Positions 1-11,814 of a DNA stretch of 64,000 nucleotides are shown in pieces. Below the pieces are notes generated by a model. That model saw only the letters and a program-made list of their open reading frames with translations. It was not told the origin of the DNA and ran no database searches. This stretch comes from Melitaea cinxia. Taxonomy: Eukaryota > Arthropoda > Insecta > Lepidoptera > Nymphalidae. The translations under genes were made by a program, and so were the position numbers. Where the stretch lies: the NCBI RefSeq assembly GCF_905220565.1, contig NC_059413.1, positions 10,978,001 to 11,042,000 of the forward strand. The letters run 5' to 3'. How positions within the stretch are numbered: position 1 is the first letter of the stretch; each line of letters begins with the position of its first letter.

Positions 1-618
1 GGAATGGAAAGCACGATATTTTATAGTCAATAACGATTTTCAATAAACAAGTTTTTTGATACGGTCATTAAAATCGGTAAAATAGATCCCGAGATTAGTG
101 CATGGAAAAAAACCGAAAAATATTGACCGATAGTTTATTTCCATTGGTATCTAAACACTATTTTTTGTTGTAACACTTCCTTCTTTTTATTCGAGGAAAT
201 AAAAATATCACGTGGTCTGAATGATATAAGTAATATGACAACTTTATTCTCATACTACTTTCAAATAAATTATTTAATATATAACAGCAATTCAAATATA
301 TAAACAAATAAACAAAACAATAAAAAAATCAAGTCAATATTCATATAAATAAACAACATATTTTTGTGTACATACTCAATTAAATAAATTGGATTTTACA
401 GACGAAAGTGTAATCGTAAAAAAGTCGATAACATAACCAATTCTTATCCTTTGGGCAACTTTAGAAAAAAATTAAACTACTTTTATAAAAGAAACTAAAT
501 TTATTTCGTGTTTTTACCTTCGTTTTCCTGTCGTTTAATAATTTCAGGATAAAACTTAACATAAATGTTATTCTGGATCTTGAGCTTTCTATATTTATTC
601 TGAAACTTTTATTTTCTC
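1..618. other. AT-rich stretch, nothing recognised
   Basis: No coding signal, RNA gene or recognisable repeat family is visible. It is low-complexity A/T sequence with several short runs of A and T. Confidence 0.5.
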
Positions 619-793
619 ATCTATATAAATAAAAATGAATGTTGTCTGTATTTCCTTTATAGAATCGTAAAATATGCATTTGATCATGTCATGATCTTCA
701 GCAAAGTGTTGAATATAAGCCCACAGAGTTTTCTGAGTTGGTACGACCAAAAAAAAAGAAAAATGCGTAGCAACGCAAGAGGGGTACAACTAG
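619..793 (+). mobile_element. Helitron-like element (family with CAAAGTGTTG core)
   Basis: The copy begins ATCTATATAAATAAAAATG and ends in a CTAGT terminus, the terminus I know from lepidopteran Helitron-like (Lep1-type) elements. The core includes the words CATTTGATCATGTCATGATC and TTCTGAGTTGGTACGACC, and the same words recur at 12971-13139. It carries no enzyme and is non-autonomous. A short minus-strand reading frame across it is incidental. The superfamily is assigned from memory of the ends; the repeat status is shown by the second copy. Confidence 0.7.
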
Positions 794-1368
794 TTTGTAA
801 TATTATAATAAGTATCTAAGATGACAAATTATCTCAAAAACATAGACTTAGGTACGTAAAGTTTATTTTTCTTGGATTAATGCATTTTAATTGTCTATTT
901 GATAAGATATTTCGTAAATGTCACGCGACAGAGAAGATACTGTAAAGTTAGTACAGTGCGACCAAGAATCCAACCCTAATTAGATTATACAGACTTTTAA
1001 GTACTGCAAATTTTGTCATTAATTTCTAAAATAATTTATTTCTCATCAATTTTTTTTTTTATAAAGATTTTCCTTTATTTTTTTAAATTTTACTTGCATA
1101 TTTTTGTATGTTTTGGATTTGCGTCACACTAACGTTCGCATCTTTCTACATCCACAGAGTAAAATAATAACCGGAAATGTTACCGGGCTAACATTAATAA
1201 TTTTAAGGGTATAGTGATCATTCAAGTTTTATATGTTACATTAATAAATACTCATATCATTTTATTAATACTACAAATCCAATAGTTTGTGAGATTGAAA
1301 TAATTGGGTAGATACTTATTACTTTTTCACGCAAACACTACTGAACTATATTTTGTTAAAAGCTTTTT

Positions 1369-1549
1369 ATCTATATAAATAAAAAGAGATGTTACTAAGC
1401 GCATAACTCGAGAATGTCTTGACCAATTCGGCTATTTTTTTTTTTTTTTGTATATTCCTTAAGGCCCACGGAATTTTTTTAAAAAAATTTAAAAAATTAA
1501 ATTTTTACTATTAAGTTTTGACAGAACGAAATCTGTCCGGGTAGCCAGT
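1369..1549 (+). mobile_element. Helitron-like element (GCGCATAACTCGAGAA type)
   Basis: It begins ATCTATATAAATAAAAAGAG and ends near TCCGGGTAGCCAGT, a decayed form of the usual CAGCTAGT end. The interior has GCGCATAACTCGAGAATG and a T tract. No coding capacity. It is related in layout, but not in sequence, to the 619-793 copy. Confidence 0.6.
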
Positions 1550-2448
1550 ATATAAATAAAAATGGGTTTAATCTTAATACGCCGCTAGTAACAAAAAAAT
1601 CATAATACTTAATATAGCTTTATTTTATTGAGTTGTGCCGTCATACATACATATGTATTATTTAAAACAAACTTTAAATTAGTGCAAATTTGTAACGAAT
1701 AATATAAACTAATTAGTCAATGATTTATTACATACGTGTCATTTCTAATTCATTATTTATTCTGTAGCACCCAATGCGCCGGCACAACTAGACGCAACAC
1801 GTCATAGACATAGCAAGTGATTATAAATGATTACCGTAGTCGTTCTCAGTCGTATCTCCTAATATGTAGCAGACAGCTCTTGGCTTCAGGTCATCTTGGC
1901 AAGGTCGCCTTGTATGCAATATTGTTAATAATAAATAATAATCATTATTAACGTCATGACGCTTCTCAGGTAATTATAGAACTCATCATATTTTGCAGGA
2001 AAAATATTACACCGTGCATGGTCGAAAAAAACATACTCAAAGATTATTATAAATGTACGGTTGGAGCATGAACATAAAACGGTATAATATGGTATCTGTT
2101 TTGATAGCAGAATTAGGGTCAGCAACGCGCTTGTTATGCTTCTGGTGTTGCAAATATGCACAAGCTACGATATATACTTACCATAAGAATTTGGGTTTCT
2201 TATTTGATACATTAGACTGCAGAAAATATGAATTTGTAGTCTTCTTATAAAGCGCTCTGTTAGAAAAAAATAATGACTTTAATGATATTAAAAGAATAAT
2301 AATTATAGTACACCGGAAATCCGGAAGCACGCAACGCAAGTACAAAGGCGTAGACAACGACAAATATACATATGTATGGCCTACATAAAGATTTGTCGTG
2401 AGCGCAGACTGCTATAACAATAGCCAATTAGTGTGATTATTTCGCCTC
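1550..2448. other. Unassigned AT-rich sequence
   Basis: No gene is supported. Short reading frames here have no recognisable motif. A fragment near 2120-2170 (AGGGTCAGCAACGCG, GCTTCTGGTGTTGCAAATAT) resembles the middle of SINE-A and may be a decayed internal piece of it. Confidence 0.4.
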
Positions 2449-2655
2449 ATAATTGTTTTTGTTTGTACTCAAACGAAACAAAAAACCGACTTCAATTACA
2501 TCGACAAATATTATACAATACACATTATTAGAGATCAACAACTCGTCAGATCTCACTCAAAACTAAATGGAACCACATAACAAGAACAAAATTTTTAATT
2601 TAAAAAAAAAAACATCAAATTTTCGTACACCCCTTAAAAAGATTAAAAACCTATG
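2449..2655 (-). mobile_element. Family D element, decayed 3' fragment
   Basis: Read on the minus strand it ends with GAAGTCGG, a T-rich spacer and a GTTTG/CAAAC hairpin, as other family D copies do. The interior is heavily mutated, with deletions relative to 20222-20653, and the 5' end is missing. Family D is non-coding. Confidence 0.65.
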
Positions 2656-2670
2656 AAGTAGCACACATAA

Positions 2671-2957
2671 ACTGAGGTCGGGCCCAGCAGCAAATTTCCT
2701 GCTCAAAACATGGAGCAGCCTGACTGGGGTAGTATCTCGACCTTACAGAAGATCACAGCTAAATGACACTATTTTCAAGCAGTGCTGTGTTCCTGTTGGT
2801 GAGTAAGGTGACTAAAGCTCATGGGTGAATTTGGGATAGGGTCGGCAATGCGTTTGTGGTGCTTCTGGTGTTGCAGACGTCTATAAGCTACGATAATCGC
2901 TTACCATCAGGTGAACCGTACGCTTGTTTGCCGACCTAATTACATAATAAAATATAA
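2671..2957 (+). mobile_element. SINE-A, full length (about 287 bp)
   Basis: It begins ACTGAGGTCGGGCCCAGC and ends in CTTGTTTGCCGACCTAAT followed by an A-rich tail. The same unit is present nearly full length at 18488-18775 and 61323-61609. The 61323 copy has a pol III A-box-like word near its 5' end (GGGCACGGCAGG); a B box is not convincing. Length and A tail fit a lepidopteran SINE. An alternative is the 3' end of a LINE always truncated at the same point. Confidence 0.75.
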
Positions 2958-3034
2958 AACACACAAAATAAGAACATCCTCCTTTTTTATGTCAGTTAAA
3001 AAGACAATTTATGTTAAAAATTACAATCCAAGTA

Positions 3035-3400
3035 CATGAAATGAAATGAAATGAAATTTATTAAACAAAAACAGAAAATATTTTACAATTTCAGACATAT
3101 AGTTGTAGTTACGTTATAAAATACAGACAAAACACTATATATGTAAGGAAGCTCTATTTCTAATCTATTCATTACGTATTTCCTTAATCCTTTAATCATA
3201 TTAATTTCTTTTTAAGTGCTCGCTTATACTATAAAGAACCTTATCGGTGTCTTTTAAGACTCTTGGATTCATAGACTTTATATGCTTATTTAGTTTGTAT
3301 ATGCTTATTTTAAATATTTAATAATATATCTGTGCACTGAATTTTAAACCCCTGCCGCCTAAAGTAGGAAAGTCCTGTATCTTAGGCAGGCCGTGATTCC
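3035..3400 (-). mobile_element. Probable LINE 3' UTR fragment
   Basis: The plus strand opens with four copies of ATGAA and then A/T-rich sequence with words such as TTTATTAAACAAAAACAG, as seen at the tail of LINEs inserted on the minus strand. A more GC-rich patch near 3350-3410 (CCCCTGCCGCCT, GGCAGGCCGTGATTCC) would lie upstream in the element. No coding is left. Assignment is by appearance only. Confidence 0.4.
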
Positions 3401-3476
3401 TCCAGTAATTATAGCACAAGTTAGATATATGTATGTTTGGTGTTTTGTCTTATTATACAAACATATTTTTATATAT

Positions 3477-3480
<4 letters not shown>

Positions 3481-3529
<49 letters not shown>
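3481..3529. repeat. (TA)n microsatellite
   Basis: About 49 bp of uninterrupted TA, preceded by a shorter imperfect AT run. Confidence 0.95.
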
Positions 3530-3531
<2 letters not shown>

Positions 3532-5214
3532 TTCATATTTATGACATGAATCTGGAGTGATGTGTGCCTGTCCGCCAGTAAAAGTGTGAGTGAAAGATAA
3601 TATATTATTGCGTTTTGTTTGTAACTAAAGTACGGTTTGACTCGGCACGGTGTAATATTATTTGAACAAAATATTTAGCCAATGTCTTTTAGTAATTTTG
3701 AGCAGTATTGACGAAGTTCTATTAATTATTTCCAGAAGCTTCATTAACGTTGACTATAATGAATTGTAATCCTGCTTGGAACACCTACAAATACTCGTAT
3801 TTATATCTGATGTGTTTGTACTTGTGTTCAGAGCGTGTTTCGAAAACGAGTATAGTCATCTGTCCCGCGTCTCTGACACGTATTGCATTGGTCCCTGATG
3901 TTGTTATAAACTTCGAATCAATAATCTTACTTACAGTATGGAAATTGTTGCTAAACCACAACTAGAGCAAACCTTCACTTAGTCAAAAATCTCAAGAATA
4001 CAAGTTAATCTCAGCATTACAATATTTACAGTCTCATATAGTCTGTGGATTTCATTGTTATTAATTTTCCTTAGTTTGTTTATAAGTTAAAATTAAACAA
4101 GTAAACTCATTTTCTCTAATGCTTTATGATAGTAAAAAGAAAATATTTGAAAAAATATCAACATATGCAAAGATATCGTACTTTAAACCCGGAGATTCCG
4201 TATCAGAACCGGTAAGTTAGCAAGTATTAATTACGAAACAACTTGAAAACTTGCATTCCTAGCTCGCGAGATGAAGATGCGCCTAATAATTAGAAATGCT
4301 TCGGGGAGTTGACAGCCCTTCTGATTTAATGACCAATTGAAAAACTTTATACTTACTTGTATACATAATAAAAACTGGAAAGAAATATTATAATGGAAAG
4401 GAATATTATTATTATATTTATTAAAATTTTTCTTTCATTTGTTAATTACTAATATATATATACAAGTGCTTGGAATCATAATTAATATAAAATAATATCA
4501 TAAAAAAATAAGTGATCTAAAATCACTTGGTGTAGTTTTCAGTATAAATCAAATTCAATTTAAACACATATTGGCAGACAAGTTAGAATTATGAAATTTA
4601 CAAGATCTCAAGATTCAATAACATTATTTTTACTTTAACCTTTTTTAATGGAAAGTTTTACTAACAGAAAAATATTTTGCAATCGATAATGTAATCCCGG
4701 GAGTAACGCGTCCAAAAAAACAAACATTTTTATCACAATGGATTTACATACAATTTTATTTGCCTGCAAAACAATTTACTTGGCTATAACTAACGATTCG
4801 TCTAGACGCGAAAATAACAACTTTAGTCATTACTAGACCACGCACCTGGTTTTACCTGTTATATTTAATGCTCTAATGATTCCAGATAAAAACAGATCAA
4901 AATTGTATGAAAATTTTGGAATCCCTACACAATAGTTTACAATAACTTCCCATACAATCATCGTTTTTTATTTAGAATTTTCAGCAGGGTGATGACAGCT
5001 TGCTGTTCCAGGGTTCAATACTCTCTGGCAAGTTCAAATTTAAAAAAAAATCTTTTATGTATCTATCTTTTACTCGTTGTGAAGGAAAATTCGAAGAAAC
5101 CTGAGGACACAAAACTTCTATTTCCATTGTGTTCAAGTGTCAATTGTACATTACGCTTTCTATTTTAAATGTTATAAGCCATTATGAATAACCCAAAAAT
5201 AACCACTATGGAAT
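3530..5214. other. Long stretch without recognised features
   Basis: AT-rich sequence without a gene. A reading frame at 3750-3965 (+) has no motif and ordinary composition for the region. No repeat family named here is visible before the Penelope-like patch at 5215. Confidence 0.4.
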
Positions 5215-5312
5215 ATATTTTTATTATGGGTTTTACCGCGATTTTTGTTTTGAAACTCCCGATATTTCGAAGTCGTTACAGGCGCCGCGTGACTATCCCA
5301 TAAAATAAAAAA
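5215..5312 (-). mobile_element. Penelope-like terminal fragment
   Basis: The words GTTTTACCGCGATTTTTG, CTCCCGATATTTCG and TTACAGGCGCCGCGTGAC follow the order seen in the terminal repeat at 33957-34054 (CGCGGTTTATTG, TTCCCGACGTTTCGG, TTACAGCAACC). It is flanked by an imperfect inverted pair, TTTTATTATGGG and CCCATAAAATAAAA. No coding part remains. Confidence 0.55.
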
Positions 5313-5325
5313 TGTTCATAGTGAA

Positions 5326-5341
5326 GTGTGTGTGTGTGTGT
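5326..5341. repeat. (GT)n microsatellite
   Basis: A short run of GT dinucleotides just outside the Penelope-like fragment. Confidence 0.9.
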
Positions 5342-5479
5342 TGTGAGATTACAGATTAAAAACTAAGCTTTACAATGTAACAAAGTCATAGTAGAGTACG
5401 AGACATGTTGTTTCTTAAAAAATTCTGACGATCTCTTCATGATTCCATGTTTTCCAATGTTATAAAATACAGCACGCGT

Positions 5480-5722
5480 AATAAGTTAATGTTTGTGTAG
5501 TCCTCGTGGGTCTCCCCACCGTGCCTCGGAGAGCACGTTAAGCCGTCGGTCCCGGTTGTTATCATGTACACCTGATAGCGCTCGTTACTCATAGTAGGGA
5601 ATATATCCGCCGACCCGCATTGGAACAGCGTGGTGGATTAAGCTCTGATCCTTCTCCTACATGGGGAAAGAGGCCTATGCCCAGTAGTGGGATATTACAG
5701 GCTGAAGAGAATAAGTTAATGT
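5480..5722 (+). mobile_element. SINE-C, 5'-truncated, with 13-bp target-site duplication
   Basis: The insert (5493-5709) carries the SINE-C body: GGTCTCCCCACCGTGCCTC, then GTACACCTGATAGCG, then GGTGGATTAAGCTCTGATCC, ending ATTACAGGCTGAAGAG. It lacks the tRNA-like head seen at 57172 and 27760. AATAAGTTAATGT occurs on both sides (5480-5492 and 5710-5722), a perfect 13-bp TSD. This fixes both ends and the plus orientation and indicates LINE-mediated insertion. Confidence 0.88.
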
Positions 5723-6870
5723 ATTAAAACCTACAATCGACCGCCAAAAAAGGCTATCTAATTCAAAAAGAATTTTTCAAATCACACCAGTATCCATACC
5801 AGTACCTTCAAACAAACTGTTCCGCTTATTTAATAGAACAGATTTATTCGCTTTTCACCACCACTTAAGCTAATGCCATAATAAACGGCTAGCGGTAAAT
5901 TATAATTTCAAATAATATCGATTACATTATGCAACATAATAACGTAAAATAAGATAGGTATATAAACATGAGCTTAGACAGTTTTATAGCAAATGAATGC
6001 TAACGACACTACACGTAACAATTATAGTATAATTTATCATCTATTCATCGTAACACTAATACCCACAAAATATTTTTTTACATAATATGACTGTTATGCA
6101 TTTAAATGTAGAGGTATAATTTGAAGTGAGGTATGATAGAATGGATAGACCACATTGAATCAATCACACACAAATCAACTCTTTAAATGTTTTTGTATCT
6201 TGAAATTGGTGTTTCCAATCTATTCTTAATTTCACCTGAAACACTGACTTTTCAAGTACTAAACTACTACGCACTCACTATTATAAATACTTTTTTTTAT
6301 AAAGATAAACCAGACGATACGATACGAAACCAGACGTAAAAGTCAACAACGCGACAAATGAAACAAACCTTGTCTTTAGCAGATGCTCTTGCCTTTTTGA
6401 TCCATTTTATTAAAAAAAAAAATTAAGCAACCTAATTCTCTTTTTGAAATATTTTTAACAGGCAATAGATTAAATAATTATTGTCCTTATTAGAAGATAC
6501 TTTTGAAATAATCTTATTAAAAAAAAACATATTATTTTTTGAAATGTTATGAATATACAGTAATATTTCTCACCAGCAAAATATTCGTATTCTAAACCGA
6601 ATTATCAACACAATACTATCAAACAGCCAACAGTCACGTTCGGCACACTTCGCTATCGCCGTCCTTGTCGCACACGCGGAAACACGTGTCTTTGTATTTT
6701 GAAATGCTCTCTTGCTTTCTATATAGGGTTGATACAAAAATATATCGAGAACCATTAAAATAAACCACAGATATCTTCTACTTACTATCGCATATATCTA
6801 CTTATAATTGCATACCATATGATAAGTACTTATAATACAATAATTAATAACTAACAAATATTTTTTTATC
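5723..6870. other. Unassigned AT-rich sequence
   Basis: Nothing above background. The minus-strand reading frame at 6570-6755 covers a slightly GC-richer patch (near 6640-6690) but has no recognisable domain. Confidence 0.4.
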
Positions 6871-7012
6871 GAGGTATGGCACAGCAGGAAATATCCTGCT
6901 GAAAATCTGAAGCAAACCATATGGGGAAGTACCTCGACCTTATAGAAAATGGCAGCTAATTAATAATTTAGTTAGTGTTGTGTTCTTATAGTAAGGTAAG
7001 CTAAAGCTCTTA
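6871..7012 (+). mobile_element. SINE-A, 5' half, decayed
   Basis: It starts GAGGTATGGCACAGCAGG and follows SINE-A through TACCTCGACCTTATAG to GTAAGGTAAGCTAAAGCTC, then stops. The 3' half with the TTGTTTGCCGACC end is missing, so this copy is 3'-truncated or deleted, with many substitutions. Confidence 0.7.
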
Positions 7013-7790
7013 GGAAGGCTCAAGGATACAATAAATACAAAATATGCACAAGCGAGAAGAATTAAACTTATACTACTTATTATTTCTTAAGTTTACTACA
7101 TATTCTTTCTTTAAGTTCTGATGTAAACCTATCTTTTTCATAAACTGCCGCCTTATGTATTTGAATGTGAAGACGCATAAAATTAAAACAATCATAAAAG
7201 TCAAATAATGTGTAAAATTTTGAAACTCATAAAAATATATTAATATTTAAAAAAAAAAACAATCAAATATAATTTATTTACTTTTGATATAGCAACACAA
7301 AAGTTTTACCATTGTTTTAAAAATAGAACTTATCTTTTTTAATAAATCAAAAAGCTATTTTTAAAATGAAAATGTTTATGCAGAACGATTATTGTAATCA
7401 AATAAATCTTACGCAAGAAAGTAAGGTTGCAATAAATACTCATTTATCATGATCGACACGTTAATACGGCTTAAAATTTATTTACATTTCGAGTTGCCAC
7501 ATTATTTATTTTTAAGCTAGCGTGTGTACACGTGTATTTTTGCACAAACGTAATTTACAAAAAAAATTGATCTATCCTACTCTCAGTGTACACAAACATG
7601 TATTTTTACGTGTTAGACAAAGTTGTTAGTCAAAATTAAAAATTTACCCGTTTAATCAGTTTCTTGTCCGTAAAATTAATTTACTGTTTTTTTTTTTTTT
7701 TTTTTGTTACAATAGATTGAGAATACAATAAATGATTACTTAAAAAATTAATAAAGAAGTAAGTGCCTTTCTTCGTCTTTTTAAATTTGC
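7013..7790. other. Unassigned AT-rich sequence
   Basis: No gene seen. A 22-T run lies near 7683-7704. An imperfect repeat of the word GTGTACAC(G/A) near 7520 and 7588 is probably chance. Confidence 0.4.
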
Positions 7791-7953
7791 TATCTATAAT
7801 ATTAATATTGTAAAGCTGAAAAGTTTGTTTGTTTAGTTGCGCTAAGCTCAAGAAGTATTGGTTCTAATTTAAAAAAAATCTATGTCTTATTTGGCCCATT
7901 TACCGACTTTTTTCCTGAAATAAACGTATCTGAAACCGCGGATCACAGCTAGT
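7791..7953 (+). mobile_element. Helitron-like element (TTTGTTTG...CACAGCTAGT type)
   Basis: The start, CTATAATATTAATATTGTAAAGCT, is given by the words at 7791-7814; the end is CCGCGGATCACAGCTAGT. This start and end combination is typical of lepidopteran Helitron-like elements. A related copy at 43615 is interrupted by family D. It is short and non-coding. Confidence 0.72.
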
Positions 7954-8537
7954 ATATGTATATGAAAACACCTTTTTCCATTAAATATTAAATAATACAA
8001 ACTATATGCAGAGCGTTACGTTTTGATTGAGATTTTTGTGTAAAATCCAATGCGAAATGTTTGGAGATAATCTGTAATAAAAGTTCGAGTAGCAACCTTG
8101 AATTTGCATTATAAAACAACTATAAACCTGTCGAACTGTTTGAGTTGATGATCTTTCATACAAGATTACACTTTTGTATAAATTAATGAAATGTTTACAT
8201 CTCATGCCATATTCGTTCTGTTCTCTTATCTCGATGATTTATACTGGATCTACAAAAACGATGGCATATTCATATTTAAAAATAACCTTACTTGATAATT
8301 TCTTACAAATCAAAATGAACATTAAATTACTTTAAACAAGCTGTTCCGCTTTTAAAAAAACAACACTTTTATTTTGTACAAAAAAAAATTCAAATTCAAG
8401 GTTTAAGTTTTTTGACTCTAATCGTATTTGCATTAATTATAAAAGATATACATTATAAAATTCTTTAGAAATTTTTTTAATATTTTTTTATAGACTTCAA
8501 TGTTTGTAAGATAGAGCGCAGAAATTAAGTATATTAT

Positions 8538-8895
8538 CGATCATCTTCAGTCAGTCAGTCAGTTCAGCTTATTGCAGTCCACTGCTGGACATAAGCCTCC
8601 CCAAGTTCGCCCCAGACATCCCGGTTTTCCGCAGTTGTCATCCAGCCTACACCGGCAATCTTACGTAGATCCTAGATAGTTTCCCAACACATAGTCTCCA
8701 CTCCAGGACACGTCTGCTACAACGGCCATCGGTCCTGTCTCAGATGACTAGCACACTGCCACTTCAACTTGCGATGTCGGTTACTTTCGTTCAATCGCGA
8801 ATAGTCTCATTTCTAATCCTATCTTTGAGAGAAACTCCAGTTCCGTTCCATTCCACGTTGAGCAACTTGTGGACCAGTCCCTCCGATCATCTTCA
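8538..8895 (-). mobile_element. RTE-clade LINE 3' fragment with 12-bp TSD
   Basis: Read on the minus strand, the insert (8550-8883) matches the RTE copy at 45131-45814: GGTCCACAAGTT, then words for the SLKDRIRNET and VTDIA segments, CTACGTAAGATTGCCGG, and TGGACTGCAATAAGCTGA, ending in a TGAC-repeat tail. Several internal deletions destroy the frame. CGATCATCTTCA is present at 8538-8549 and 8884-8895, a perfect 12-bp TSD. The insertion is thus a 5'-truncated, later deleted copy. Confidence 0.87.
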
Positions 8896-8969
8896 TGACA
8901 TAGAATTACATGTCCAGTATGTCTTTGTTTGGAAATTAAATGGTTCGTAAGTAAAACGAACCATTTTCT

Positions 8970-9112
8970 GAATATAGCAACCGAGCTTTTATCAAAAAAT
9001 GAACGAGCCTTATCAGCTCTTTCACCAACGAGTAGGTACAGCACTCACAAACATCGTGTCCACTACCAAATTCAAACTTGGTTAAACAATGATTTAAATT
9101 TACAGGGTGAGA
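8970..9112 (+). pseudogene. Coding remnant with YQIQTWL motif, copy 1
   Basis: The plus frame reads SALSPTSRYSTHKHRVHYQIQ, then TWLNNDLNLQG (9003-9107, split here). A second, longer remnant at 26180-26460 shares HYQIQTWL-NDL (35 of 36 bases identical around it). I recall uncharacterised insect proteins with a PTS...RVYYQVQ.WL..DL segment before WGW and a Cys-rich tail, but cannot name the family. The frame is lost after about 9110 and the 5' limit is unclear. It could be a transposon-borne or a domesticated gene; only a fragment remains. Confidence 0.5.
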
Positions 9113-9121
9113 TTAGCATGG

Positions 9122-9251
9122 GGTAAGTATATAATTTTCAATTTTTAAAATGAATCACCCGTGAACATGGCGCCTGCAACGTCGAAATATCAGGAGATCA
9201 ATAATAAAAATCGCGATAAGTCCCGAAGAATAGAAAGTGGTAAGTATATAA
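9122..9251 (+). mobile_element. Short Penelope-like insert with 13-bp TSD
   Basis: The 104-bp insert (9135-9238) reads CACCCGTGAACATGGCGCC, TGCAACGTCGAAATATCAGG and AATCGCGATAAGTCCCG. This is the inverted order of the terminal words of the Penelope-like fragments at 5215 and 33957. GGTAAGTATATAA lies on both sides (9122-9134, 9239-9251), a perfect 13-bp TSD. Only the terminal region was inserted. Confidence 0.75.
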
Positions 9252-9654
9252 AACAAAAACTTTCAGTTCTGAATTTTGCGCGTTTCAAGGAAAACCTTTA
9301 TACTTTATAATAAGTACTGCGATGGATTATTCCAAAAATAAATGAATAAAAACAAAGTCTCGAATTCTTTATTATTTTTAATACCTAGCGCTAAATACAT
9401 AAATGGATAAATTTCAAAAAATATTATAAAATGTTTATACTAACTAAATAATGTATTTATTTAACTTTATATTTTCAAACATACAAAAAATATTGGTTTT
9501 ACATTTTAATATGACCTTGATGATGATGATTTTGTTTAAACATTTCACTTGTGCAAATACAGATATTGTGGTGTTGCCTGTTAGGTACATGAAAATTATA
9601 AATATATTAAAAAAGTAATATACATCTTAAGCAACGAAAATATAGAGAATGCTA
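9252..9654. other. Unassigned AT-rich sequence
   Basis: No gene or known repeat recognised. It includes a small GATGAT run near 9520. Confidence 0.4.
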
Positions 9655-9960
9655 TTAATTGGATACATATATTTTAATAGCCGTGAGGCATCTGCAGAAT
9701 AGAATAGTGTCCCCCTCAAGTACCAGGTAAGAGGCGACTAAGGTACACGGAGCGGATCTCCCTAAGACACGAGTCAGGTCCTGCAACCGAACCAGCTCCA
9801 CACGTTGCGACTTGTCGTTCCTGTGGGTTCCGGTGGCAAGGTCGAGAGGGTGGTGTAGGCATGGCAAAACCTGCACTTCCTAAATTCCAGACAAAGCAGT
9901 TAACATCTTTGGAGAGGACACTCCGCCATCACAATCCCAAGAGCGCTGAAACCTACATGG
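9655..9960. mobile_element. Possible LINE 3' UTR fragment
   Basis: A GC-richer patch in AT-rich surroundings with words such as AGGTAAGAGGCGACTAAGG, GGTTCCGGTGGCAAGG and ACACTCCGCC. GTAAGAGGCGACTAAGG is also found in the RTE-type tail at 25856-26167. The minus-strand reading frame at 9655-9876 has no domain and is probably chance. Superfamily and strand are not settled. Confidence 0.4.
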
Positions 9961-10834
9961 ATTTACACTGCTTAAAACATCTGCAAAAGATGTAAAGGCC
10001 ATAGATAGAGATAGATAGATATTTTTATGTATGACATCACAATACTTAGTAGGCCCGTTGGAGCAGTTAGCTGTGACCTTGTTTTCTGCTCATTAGTGGT
10101 GAGTTTGTTTTCCGTCCCGAGTCTAAATATAATATTATATTTATATATGTAGTGTTTATATACATTCATAAAATGTGCCAGAATTAGTCAGTTTTGTTAC
10201 CTAAAGTCGCCTTAGGAACAGACGTGTATATTAAAAATTTGTTATACATCATACCTACTTAATGATACCTAGATAAAATATAATATAAAACAATACACAA
10301 ATCTTATTTCGAATATTCCTTCATATTGCATATTGTATTTTTAAATCGCTATATACCATTCGAAGAGAGAGGCTTATCAATAAATGATAAATATAAGTTA
10401 AAAAGTCGTATAAAATTATTTCCATTACTTCCGGGAATGTTCTCGAAAGACTTTCACTTGTAACAACCACAGACTTCTTACAAGACTTGTCAAACCTTGA
10501 CAATTCAAAAATACTCTAAAATCTTGCATGTTACATCTGAATATCTTAGAAGCCAACCCATATGTTGATCGAAAACGTTTTCCTCGATCTAGAAAAAGTT
10601 TTGTTATTTCTTCTTAAAAAATTTTCAAAAAATCGATACCAAAATCATAAATTACTTAATTTAAGTGGACTTCAGAAGTTCCTTCAAATCGTCATATTAC
10701 ATATAAAAATTATACCTATTTGTTTATCACGCATAACGGACCACCTTTGTGTCTAAATGCGGAAAACCAAGCCCACAACAAAACAAAACAAAACCTATTT
10801 GTTAAATGAATTAGTTATAGTTAAAGCTTTAATA
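9961..10834. other. Unassigned AT-rich sequence
   Basis: No gene supported. Three ORFs of 60-65 codons have no motif. The A/C-rich word ACAAAACAAAACAAAACC lies near 10778. Confidence 0.4.
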
Positions 10835-11012
10835 TAGTTAAAGCTTATAAGTACACTTTCTAACCGCTGCTACGGTATCCTGTCCTACGCCGAGGTTTTC
10901 TGAAAGAAATCGCTCTCTTAGCGATAAGATCGCTTTGGTACATCTTTATCTGTTTTTTTTTTTACTTTATATGTTTATTTTTATGGTTTAATTAATAAAT
11001 AAAATAAATAAT
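10835..11012 (+). mobile_element. LINE 3' end with ATCGCT/AGCGAT hairpin
   Basis: The words AGAAATCGCTCTCTTAGCG and ATAAGATCGCTTTGGTACATC, followed by T-rich sequence and an AATAAATAAAATAAAT tail, are the 3' end of the LINE family seen with coding remnants at 51002-51737. The hairpin is at 10909-10925. No coding sequence is left in this copy. Confidence 0.7.
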
Positions 11013-11364
11013 TTTAAGAAGAGAAAACTCGCAACAAACTGCTTAACTGTAGGCTGTTAGATAAATATATCTATTTTTTTTTTCAAAATAATTAAGTTTG
11101 ATGTTTACCTTCAGCGTCAAGCATAAAATGAATTTTAAATACAAATTTATTATAATTAAATCAACTCGGAAGTAACTTCATACAAATGTTATTCGCTCCA
11201 AATAATTATTTACTTTTTATATAAGCACAGCACGCGCGGCCTCATGTGTGTAATTATTATTATCACTGTTTGAAAAACGTCGAAAACTTTATCGTCAGAA
11301 CTTAACGCTGATCATACACTATGCGACTGTTAACTAATTCTGGCACTAAATTAATTTAAAAGTT

Positions 11365-11510
11365 ATCTATACTAATATTATAAAGAGGAATGATTGAATT
11401 GTTTGTTTGTTTGCATTGAATAGGCTCCGAAACTACTGAACCGATTTGAAAAATTCTTTCACTTTTGGGAAGCTATACTATCCGCGGGTGATATAGATTA
11501 TATTATATTT
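11365..11510 (+). mobile_element. Helitron-like element, 5' part
   Basis: It begins ATCTATACTAATATTATAAAG and contains CTACTGAACCGATTTG and ATACTATCCGCGGGTG. The CTAGT end is not found before AT-rich sequence resumes, so the copy is 3'-truncated. Confidence 0.65.
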
Positions 11511-11814
11511 TCAAAAATGTTTAAGCTGTTGTAGTAGGCCGTAAATAGGTACTACAGATGCCCCAAGAAACTGAAAACAAAAGAAGTCTGTGAAATGCTT
11601 ATCACATTTCACGATACCATTCTGTAAAATGTGTTGATATCATCAAGTCAATTTTACGTACACTTAAATGCTTTACAAATGCTCACAAAGCGCGCGTTTA
11701 AAAAACGTCTCGTGAGTTCCTAGCCTTAGTTTACAATTACGCTGTCATTTCACCAAACAACAAAATAGTGTCAAAAATGTTAAGTTATAATTTCAAACTC
11801 AAGTTCAAATATTA

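Noticed and set aside
3750..3965. 71-codon plus frame
   Set aside because: Composition and codon use match random AT-rich sequence; no motif.
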